A DNA stretch of 5,943 nt from Chloroflexota bacterium (GTDB taxonomy: Bacteria; Chloroflexota; Dehalococcoidia; SHYB01). Position numbers and translations under genes: made by a program. Location of the stretch: NCBI GenBank assembly GCA_016200725.1, contig JACQEE010000124.1, positions 1 through 5,943 on the forward strand, in the 5' to 3' direction. Below, one piece after another: positions 1-4,794 of the stretch (position 1 is its first letter; every line of letters starts with the position of its first letter). The notes under the pieces are model-generated. The model searched no databases, was not told where the DNA came from, and worked only from the letters and a program-made list of their open reading frames with translations.

Positions 1-605
1 AGGACTATCTCAAGAAGGTGCGCGCCTGGTGCGACGAGGCGGGCATCCTGCTGATCTTCGACGAGGTGCAGACGGGCGTCGGGCGCTTGGGCACTATGTT
101 CGGCTACCAGTTGTTCGGCATCGAGCCAGACATTATGTCGCTTGCAAAAGGCCTCGGTGGTGGCGTGCCGATTGGCGCGATCCTGTCGAAGGAGCACTGC
201 GCCGCCTTCACGCCGGGCGATCACGGCTCGACCTACGGCGGCAACCCGCTGATGTGCGCGGTCGCCCACGCGGTCGTCAGTCATGTCATCGACGATCATG
301 TGCTTGAGAACGTGCGGAAGCAGGGCGAGCGCCTGACGCGCGGGCTCCTGCAACTCAAGGAACAGTTCCCCTTCGTGACCGATGTGCGCGGCCGCGGGCT
401 GCTCCAGGCCGTCCAGTTCTCGGCGGACATCTCGGCCGACCTACTGACGACGGGCATCGAACAAGGCCTGCTGCTCAACGCGCCGCGGCCGAACACGATT
501 CGCCTGATGCCGCCGCTGGTCATCACGCCGAAGGAAGTGGATGAGGCTATCGACAAGTTGGGCTCGATATTCGGAGCCGTGGCGCACAAGAAAGGCCTGC
601 TCTAA
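1..605 (+). CDS. argD: Acetylornithine aminotransferase, C-terminal half (5' partial)
   Basis: This is a class-III PLP-dependent aminotransferase of arginine biosynthesis. In the known family it makes N-acetylornithine from N-acetylglutamate semialdehyde with glutamate as amino donor, in the cytoplasm. The open frame enters from the left edge (first full codon at base 3) and gives 200 residues, about half of a usual ~390-400 residue ArgD. Visible are IFDEVQTGVGR, whose Asp (codon 60-62) binds the PLP pyridine nitrogen; the Schiff-base lysine in SLAKGLGGGVPIGA (AAA at 147-149); and the HGSTYGGNPL phosphate-contacting segment. RGRGLLQAV and NAPRPNTIRLMPPL near the C-terminus are typical of ArgD rather than GABA or ornithine aminotransferases. 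The internal GTG at 18 is not the real start, because homology runs upstream of it. The stop TAA overlaps the argG ATG by one base, so the two are coupled. A closely related succinylornithine or LysW-ornithine role cannot be fully excluded, but argG next door supports ArgD. Confidence 0.93.
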   Translation, partial: DYLKKVRAWCDEAGILLIFDEVQTGVGRLGTMFGYQLFGIEPDIMSLAKGLGGGVPIGAILSKEHCAAFTPGDHGSTYGGNPLMCAVAHAVVSHVIDDHVLENVRKQGERLTRGLLQLKEQFPFVTDVRGRGLLQAVQFSADISADLLTTGIEQGLLLNAPRPNTIRLMPPLVITPKEVDEAIDKLGSIFGAVAHKKGLL

Positions 606-1828
606 TGGCGGACAAGGTTGTCCTGGCATACAGCGGCGGGCTGGACACGTCCGTCGCCGTATGCTGGATCAAGGAGAAATACGGCCTGGACGTCGTCACG
701 CTCACCGTCAACCTCGGTGGCGAGGGGTCGGACGCGCAGGCGATCAAGGACCGGGCCAAGAAGTGCGGCGCCGTCGCGTCGTACGTGATGGACATTCGCG
801 AGAAGTTTGTCAAGCACTACATCTTCCCCGCGCTCCAGGCAAACGCGATGTACGAGGGCGTCTATCCGCTGGCGACGGCGCTCGGGCGTCCGCTGATTGC
901 GAAGACGTTGGTGGAGATCGCGCGTAAGGAGCACGCCGTCGCGGTAGCGCACGGGTGCACGGGCAAAGGCAACGACCAGGTGCGCTTCGACGTCGCGGTG
1001 CAGGCGCTTGCGCCAGACCTGAAGGTGATCGCGCCAGCGCGCGAATGGGATATGACCGACCGCAAAGTGGAAATCGAGTACGCGAAGAAACACGGTATCC
1101 CTGTGCCGGTAACGGTCAATAAGATTTACTCAGTCGACGAGAACCTATGGGGGCGCAGCATCGAGGGTGGCCTGCTCGAGGACGCGATGCGCGAGCCGCC
1201 GGAAGAGATCTACGCATGGACAAAATCGCCGAAGGAGGCTCCCGCAGAGCCGGGCTACCTGGAGATCGGCTTCGACCGCGGGCTGCCAGTGTCCATCGAT
1301 GGTGAGACGCTCGACGGGGTGAGCCTCATCCAGCACTTGAACGAGATCGCGGGCAAGCATGGCATTGGGCGCATCGACCACATCGAGAACCGGCTCGTGG
1401 GCATTAAGTCGCGAGAGAACTACGAGGCGCCGGCTGCAGTGACTCTCCTCGCGGCACACCAGGGGTTAGAGGCCCTGACGCTCTCGAAGGACCAGCAGCG
1501 GTTCAAGGCGCTAGTGGCGCAGCAGTTCGCCGACCTGATCTACAACGGCCTGTGGTTCAGCGCGATGCGCCAGGACCTGTACGCCTACGTCCGCAGCACG
1601 CAGCGATATGTCAGCGGCACAGTGCGTCTGCGGCTGCATAAGGGCGTCGCAACGGTGGTAGGCCGCGAGTCGAAGGCATCCCTCTACCATCACGGCCTCT
1701 CGACGTACGGCAAAGGTGACTCGTTCGACCACTCATCGGCGAAGGGGTTCATCCATCTATGGGGGCTGCCAGTGCGAACACAAGGGCAGGCGCAGCCTGG
1801 AACGCAGTCGGAGACGACAGAAGAATGA
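605..1828 (+). CDS. argG: Argininosuccinate synthase
   Basis: This cytoplasmic ligase condenses citrulline and aspartate with ATP to argininosuccinate plus AMP and PPi, the penultimate arginine step. The protein is 407 residues and full length for the ~400-residue form. The N-terminal ATP-pyrophosphatase P-loop is AYSGGLDTSV (residues 8-17). The second signature, GCTGKGNDQVRF (about 117-128), binds ATP and aspartate. The segments IYSVDENLWGRSIEGG and EDAMREPPEEIY, plus a tetramerisation tail containing KGFIHLWGLP, are also typical. After that Pro there are about 20 polar residues (Gln, Thr, Glu rich) that look like a disordered tail. The ATG sits inside the argD stop (TAATG), and AAAGG at 591-595 lies 9 bases upstream as a Shine-Dalgarno. 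Only two residues or so precede the conserved first strand, so this start is secure. The stop TGA is at 1826-1828. Confidence 0.97.
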   Translation: MADKVVLAYSGGLDTSVAVCWIKEKYGLDVVTLTVNLGGEGSDAQAIKDRAKKCGAVASYVMDIREKFVKHYIFPALQANAMYEGVYPLATALGRPLIAKTLVEIARKEHAVAVAHGCTGKGNDQVRFDVAVQALAPDLKVIAPAREWDMTDRKVEIEYAKKHGIPVPVTVNKIYSVDENLWGRSIEGGLLEDAMREPPEEIYAWTKSPKEAPAEPGYLEIGFDRGLPVSIDGETLDGVSLIQHLNEIAGKHGIGRIDHIENRLVGIKSRENYEAPAAVTLLAAHQGLEALTLSKDQQRFKALVAQQFADLIYNGLWFSAMRQDLYAYVRSTQRYVSGTVRLRLHKGVATVVGRESKASLYHHGLSTYGKGDSFDHSSAKGFIHLWGLPVRTQGQAQPGTQSETTEE

Positions 1829-1864
1829 GCCCTGCGATAGGCTCATTGCGAACGGCGTTGCAAT
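1824..1864 (+). other. Possible alternative hairpins between argG and the maoC-like gene
   Basis: Two inverted repeats share bases and so cannot both form. The first is AATGAGCC (1824-1831) with GGCTCATT (1840-1847): a perfect 8-bp stem with an 8-base loop that overlaps the argG stop codon. The second is ATTGC (1845-1849) with GCAAT (1860-1864), extended inward by three pairs past a bulged G. It ends directly against the AAGGAG Shine-Dalgarno of the next gene. Neither is followed by a T-run, so this is not a standard intrinsic terminator. It could tune translation, mark an RNA processing site, or be chance. Regulation is inference only. Confidence 0.3.
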
Positions 1865-1870
1865 AAGGAG
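1865..1870 (+). promoter_or_regulatory. Shine-Dalgarno AAGGAG for the maoC-like gene
   Basis: AAGGAG lies 8 bases before the ATG at 1879. It is the best ribosome binding site in the window. It fixes that start and suggests independent, efficient initiation despite the operon arrangement. Confidence 0.8.
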
Positions 1871-1878
1871 AAGATTCG

Positions 1879-2370
1879 ATGACGGTGCACGACTTCAAGG
1901 AGCGCTTCGGCCGCTATTACGAGCAGTTCACCGTCGGCGACGTGTTCAAGCACTGGCCAGGAAAGACGATCAACGAGCATGACAACGACCTGTTCTCGCT
2001 GCTCACGATGAACCACATGCCGCTGCACATCGACAAGGCGTACGCGGAAAAGAGCCCGCACAAGCAGCGCCTCGTCGTGGGCCTGCTGGTGCTCAGTCTG
2101 GCCGTCGGGATGAGTGTGGTGGAGACGAGCGGCAAGGCTGTCGCCGCGCTGGAGTACGAGGAGGTCAAGCACCTGGGGCCGACGTTCATCGGCGACACGA
2201 TCTACGCGTCCACGGAGATTCTGGAGAAGCGCTTACTGAAGTCCGACCAGTCGCGCGGCATCGTGCGCGTGCAGACGACGGTAACGAACCAGCGTGGCGA
2301 GAAAATCATGACGCTTAAGCGCTCATTCATGGTGTACTCAGAAGAGGCAGGACGGAAGGCGGGAGTGTAG
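1879..2370 (+). CDS. MaoC-like hot-dog fold dehydratase/hydratase
   Basis: The 163-residue protein is a single hot-dog domain of the MaoC / (R)-specific enoyl-CoA hydratase superfamily, with the usual single-domain length (about 140-170). Seen in order are FTVGDVF (17-23), a common MaoC opening; TINEHDNDLFSLLTMNHMPLHIDKAYA (30-56 region), which is the active-site helix; a hydrophobic helix LVVGLLVLSLAVGMSV (65-80); and LGPTFIGDTIYASTEIL, the typical second half. In family members such as PhaJ the catalytic pair is Asp-x4-His. Here His50 is present but Asn45 stands where Asp is expected. From memory this Asn form occurs in mesaconyl-CoA / methylmalyl-CoA hydratase-like MaoC proteins, so the substrate is probably an acyl-CoA but cannot be named. 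There is no signal peptide or membrane anchor, so it is probably cytosolic. It sits between argG and argH without a known arginine role. The stop is TAG at 2368-2370. Confidence 0.87.
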   Translation: MTVHDFKERFGRYYEQFTVGDVFKHWPGKTINEHDNDLFSLLTMNHMPLHIDKAYAEKSPHKQRLVVGLLVLSLAVGMSVVETSGKAVAALEYEEVKHLGPTFIGDTIYASTEILEKRLLKSDQSRGIVRVQTTVTNQRGEKIMTLKRSFMVYSEEAGRKAGV

Positions 2371-2383
2371 AAACCGGCCTTCC
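2354..2383 (+). other. Inverted repeat across the end of the maoC-like gene
   Basis: GGAAGGC (2354-2360) pairs with GCCTTCC (2377-2383) to form a 7-bp GC-rich stem around a 16-base loop that contains the stop codon. No T-run follows, so it does not qualify as a standard intrinsic terminator. It may protect a 3' end, or be chance. Confidence 0.25.
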
Positions 2384-2449
2384 CATTGATCATCATTCGC
2401 GTGACTGGCTGGTAGTGGTTGGACTTGGCGCATTCAGAGGCTGCACCTG
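2371..2449 (+). promoter_or_regulatory. Leader between the maoC-like gene and argH, with Shine-Dalgarno AGAGG
   Basis: This is a 79-bp gap. AGAGG (2436-2440) lies 9 bases before the argH ATG and is a reasonable ribosome binding site. I looked for a promoter and found no pair of -35/-10 boxes worth calling. All three forward frames were read for a lost argH N-terminus. The argH frame is open only back to a TGA at 2402-2404 and holds no start codon before 2450. Confidence 0.45.
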
Positions 2450-3829
2450 ATGAAACCAACGAGGGCTCGACTCAAAAAGCCGATGTCACCAGCGCTGCAG
2501 CGATATAGCGCATCGATTGCCTATGACCGGCGGCTGGCTGGATACGACATCGCGGGGAGCATCGCGCACGTGCGGATGCTCGGCAGGCAGGGAATCATCC
2601 CGAAGAGAGACGCCGACCAGATCGTCAAGGGGTTGGAGGCGATTCGCCGCGAGATTGTGAATGGCAAATTCTCCTTTCGCGACGACCTCGAGGACATCCA
2701 TATCAACATCGAGGCGCGGCTCACAGAACTGATCGGTGATGCCGCGGGCAAGTTGCACACGGGGCGGTCGCGAAACGACCAGGTCGCGCTGGACATGCGC
2801 CTCTTCGTCAAGGACGCGGCTACCCAGACACGGAAGCACCTCCGCGATATGCAGGCGGCGCTGATCGCGCAGGCAGAGCGGCACATCGAGACGGTGATGC
2901 CTGGGTACACGCACCTGCAGCGCGGCCAGCCAGTGCTGCTGGCGCACCACCTGCTAGCACATGCGCGGGCCCTCGACCGCGACGGTGGTCGCTTGGCGGA
3001 CTGTCGCCGACGAGCGGACGTAATGCCGCTAGGTAGTGGGGCCATGGCGGGCTCTCCCTACCCGTTCGACCGCGAGGCGGTCGCCAAGGAACTCGGCTTT
3101 AGCCGCGTGTCGCTGAACAGCATCGACGCTGTCGCCGACCGCGACTTCGTGATCGAGTACCTCTCCGCGGCGAGTATTTGCATGATGCATCTCTCACGCC
3201 TGGCAGAGGAAATCGTGCTATGGACAACGAGCGAGTTCGCCTTCGCGGAACTCGATGATGCCTATGCGACGGGCAGTAGTTTGATGCCGCAGAAGAAGAA
3301 TGCCGACGTAGCGGAGCTGGCACGCGGCAAGACGGGTCGCGTCTACGGCCACCTGATGGCGATGTTGACGACGATGAAAGGGCTGCCGCTGGCCTACGAC
3401 CGGGATATGCAAGAAGATAAAGAAGGCCTATTCGACGCAGTGGACACCATGAACGCGACGCTCGAAGTGCTGGCGGAGGCTGTGAGTACGATGCGGTTCG
3501 ACAAGAAACGTATGCGGGAAGCAGCCGCTGGAGGGTATGTGCTGGCTACGGACGTGGCCGACTACCTCGTGCGCAAGGGCGTGCCCTTCCGCGAGGCGCA
3601 CGGCATCGTGGGCGAGGTCGTGCAGTACGCCGCAGCGAAGGGTATCGAACTGGGAGAGTTGAAGGTTGCGGAGTACAAGAAGTTCTCGCCAAAGTTCGAT
3701 GCGGATGTGTTGAAGATCACGTTCGACACTTCGGTGGCGTCGCGGAAGGTTGTCGGGGGCACAGCGCCGGAGCGGGTGCGCGAGGCGCTCGCGGAGGCGA
3801 AAGAGCGACTGGCGGCCGCCCGTGAATGA
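2450..3829 (+). CDS. argH: Argininosuccinate lyase with atypical N-terminus
   Basis: This fumarase/aspartase-superfamily enzyme splits argininosuccinate into arginine and fumarate, the last arginine step; family members act as cytoplasmic homotetramers. At 459 residues it has the usual length. Conserved pieces include SIAYDRRL and DIAGSIAHVRML (about 22-44), HTGRSRNDQVALDMR (103-117), PGYTHLQRGQPV (151-162, with the catalytic-region Thr-His), and the superfamily loop GSSLMPQKKN (275-284), which carries the catalytic Ser. GKTGRVYG and LPLAYDRDMQEDKE follow, and the C-terminus has the normal SVASRKVVGGTAPERV. Two points differ from the common family pattern. The usual WGGRF near residue 5 is replaced by TRARL, and KKNPD reads KKNAD (Ala285). 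All catalytic segments are intact, so I expect activity. The last 8 bases overlap rpe. Confidence 0.95.
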   Translation: MKPTRARLKKPMSPALQRYSASIAYDRRLAGYDIAGSIAHVRMLGRQGIIPKRDADQIVKGLEAIRREIVNGKFSFRDDLEDIHINIEARLTELIGDAAGKLHTGRSRNDQVALDMRLFVKDAATQTRKHLRDMQAALIAQAERHIETVMPGYTHLQRGQPVLLAHHLLAHARALDRDGGRLADCRRRADVMPLGSGAMAGSPYPFDREAVAKELGFSRVSLNSIDAVADRDFVIEYLSAASICMMHLSRLAEEIVLWTTSEFAFAELDDAYATGSSLMPQKKNADVAELARGKTGRVYGHLMAMLTTMKGLPLAYDRDMQEDKEGLFDAVDTMNATLEVLAEAVSTMRFDKKRMREAAAGGYVLATDVADYLVRKGVPFREAHGIVGEVVQYAAAKGIELGELKVAEYKKFSPKFDADVLKITFDTSVASRKVVGGTAPERVREALAEAKERLAAARE

Positions 3830-4496
3830 GCGGATCAAGATTGCGCCGTCGATTTTGTCGGCCGACTTCTCGCGGTTGGGCGAGCAGGTCGCCGAGGCAG
3901 AGCAGGCGGGCGCCGACTACATCCACGTCGACGTCATGGACGGGCATTTCGTGCCGAACCTAACCATCGGGCCAGTAGTCGTAAGCGCGCTGCGACAACG
4001 GACGAAACTGCCGCTCGATTGCCATCTCATGGTTACCAACCCGGATATGCTTATCCCCGAGTTTGCCGAGGCGGGCGCAAACATCATCACGATCCATGCC
4101 GAGGCGACGCCACATGTCCATCGTTCGATCCACTACATCAAGGAACGGAAGGTGAAAGCGGGCATCTCGATCAACCCCAGTACGCCGCTCGCCGCGATCG
4201 AAGAAGTGCTGCAGTACGTGGATCTAGTCCTCATCATGACCGTTAACCCGGGCTTCGGCGGCCAGCAGTTTATCGAGAGCGTACTGCCCAAGATCCAACG
4301 CCTGCGCGCGATGCTCGACGAGGGGGGCTACGTCGCGGAACTCGAAGTGGATGGTGGCGTGAACGAGAAAACTGCGCCATCGGTAGTAAAGGCGGGCGGG
4401 CGAGTGCTAGTCGCTGGCACCGCTATCTACAACAAGCGCGAGAACGTCGGAGCGGCGATGGGGCGGCTGAAGCGAAGCCTAGGGCTGGCGGGGTAA
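3822..4496 (+). CDS. rpe: Ribulose-phosphate 3-epimerase
   Basis: This TIM-barrel metalloenzyme interconverts D-ribulose 5-phosphate and D-xylulose 5-phosphate in the cytoplasm (pentose phosphate or Calvin cycle). With the GTG start at 3822 the protein has 224 residues, the family norm (about 215-230). Seen are KIAPSILSADFSRLG (6-20), the metal and catalytic segment IHVDVMDGHFVPN (His35, Asp37), the DCHLMV strand (His68), VNPGFGGQ (141-148, phosphate loop), and EVDGGV with Asp177, the second catalytic acid. A longer reading from ATG 3750 would add 24 Arg/Ser-rich residues that are just argH read in another frame, so I reject it. The nearby ATG at 3826 is out of frame. There is no good Shine-Dalgarno close by (GGAGG at 3793-3797 is 24 bases away), so translation is probably coupled to argH termination across the 8-bp overlap. 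The stop is TAA at 4494-4496. Confidence 0.95.
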   Translation: MNERIKIAPSILSADFSRLGEQVAEAEQAGADYIHVDVMDGHFVPNLTIGPVVVSALRQRTKLPLDCHLMVTNPDMLIPEFAEAGANIITIHAEATPHVHRSIHYIKERKVKAGISINPSTPLAAIEEVLQYVDLVLIMTVNPGFGGQQFIESVLPKIQRLRAMLDEGGYVAELEVDGGVNEKTAPSVVKAGGRVLVAGTAIYNKRENVGAAMGRLKRSLGLAG

Positions 4497-4525
4497 ACAA
4501 AAACGCCACCGGCTAAAGTGGCGTT
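4494..4525 (-). terminator. Intrinsic terminator of rpmB
   Basis: A perfect 8-bp stem, AACGCCAC (4502-4509) with GTGGCGTT (4518-4525), encloses an 8-base loop. Read on the minus strand it is followed by TTTGTTT, so with the last stem bases the run is TTTTTGTTT, a classic U-rich tail. It starts 17 bases after the rpmB stop. On the plus strand the stem is followed by GCGCGATC with no T-run, so it should terminate rpmB but only weakly, if at all, the rightward transcript. Its tail overlaps the rpe stop codon. Confidence 0.85.
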
Positions 4526-4542
4526 GCGCGATCAGTGGGGCT

Positions 4543-4725
4543 CTAGCGGACCTTAGATGTGGTGCGGAGGCAGCGGGTGCAGATGTTAACCTTACGCGCC
4601 TTACCATTCTGGTAGATCGTAGCGCGCTGGACGTTAGGGTTCCATTTGCGCTTGGTGTGTCGCTTGGAGTGGCTCACGGCATAGCCGCTGGCGGGCACTT
4701 TCGAGCAAATGTCGCAAATAGCCAT
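4543..4725 (-). CDS. rpmB: 50S ribosomal protein L28 (zinc-ribbon form)
   Basis: The gene encodes a 60-residue basic protein of the large ribosomal subunit. The family pattern is clear: MAICDICSK at the start, GYAVSHSKRHTKRKWNPNVQ (14-33), then KARKVNICTRCLRT. Two Cys pairs, Cys4/Cys7 and Cys49/Cys52, make this the four-cysteine L28 that binds zinc, as opposed to the Cys-free paralogue found in many bacteria. The frame is open for 20 more codons upstream to an ATG at 4785, but those residues are not L28-like and CDIC follows directly after the ATG at 4725, so I place the start there. The gene stands alone on the minus strand, convergent with rpe and divergent from the DAK2 gene, with its own promoter candidate and terminator. 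Only a weak AGAGA Shine-Dalgarno precedes the start. The stop is TAG (4545-4543). Confidence 0.96.
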   Translation of the reverse strand: MAICDICSKVPASGYAVSHSKRHTKRKWNPNVQRATIYQNGKARKVNICTRCLRTTSKVR

Positions 4726-4730
4726 AGCGT

Positions 4731-4743
4731 TCTCTACCAGAGA
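4731..4743 (-). other. Small hairpin over the rpmB ribosome binding site
   Basis: On the minus strand TCTCT-GGT-AGAGA forms a 5-bp stem with a 3-base loop in the rpmB leader. The AGAGA arm is the only Shine-Dalgarno-like element, 5 bases from the ATG, so the hairpin would partly hide it. It is short and of low stability. Control by L28 itself or by temperature is speculation. Confidence 0.3.
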
Positions 4744-4756
4744 GGGGTTACTTTCT

Positions 4757-4785
4757 AGGATAGCACGTGGAGCGAGGGTAGGCAA
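4757..4785 (-). promoter_or_regulatory. Candidate sigma-70-type promoter for rpmB
   Basis: On the minus strand TTGCCT (4785-4780) is followed after exactly 17 bases by TATCCT (4762-4757). Each box matches the consensus at 4 of 6 positions. TGC just before the -10 gives an extended -10 (TGn). A start site near 4750 would give a leader of about 25 bases. The promoter fills most of the 69-bp divergent gap and its -35 box lies just 9 bp from the DAK2 gene ATG. No equally good plus-strand promoter was seen. Confidence 0.5.
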
Positions 4786-4794
4786 TCTCTTCAG

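Noticed and set aside
602..1093. Minus-strand 163-codon ORF opposite argG
   Set aside because: It is antisense to conserved argG coding sequence, with a composition typical of a reverse-strand shadow and no recognisable domain.
1716..1982. Plus-strand 88-codon ORF across the argG/maoC junction
   Set aside because: It overlaps two well-supported genes in another frame, and its Arg-rich product has no motif and no good ribosome binding site.
2354..2383. Intrinsic terminator after the maoC-like gene
   Set aside because: The 7-bp inverted repeat has a long 16-base loop and no following T-run, so I list it only as an inverted repeat.
2405..2510. A frameshift that would restore the ArgH WGGRF motif
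   Set aside because: All three forward frames were translated through the region. None encodes WGGRF or a similar stretch joined to KPMS.
3750..3821. Longer rpe reading frame from the ATG at 3750
   Set aside because: It adds 24 Arg/Ser-rich residues without family similarity that lie entirely within argH coding sequence. The GTG at 3822 gives the normal Rpe N-terminus and length.
4726..4785. Longer rpmB start at 4785 (80-residue protein)
   Set aside because: The extra 20 residues are not L28-like, and the region contains the promoter candidate and leader. L28 proteins begin at the Met just before the first Cys pair.
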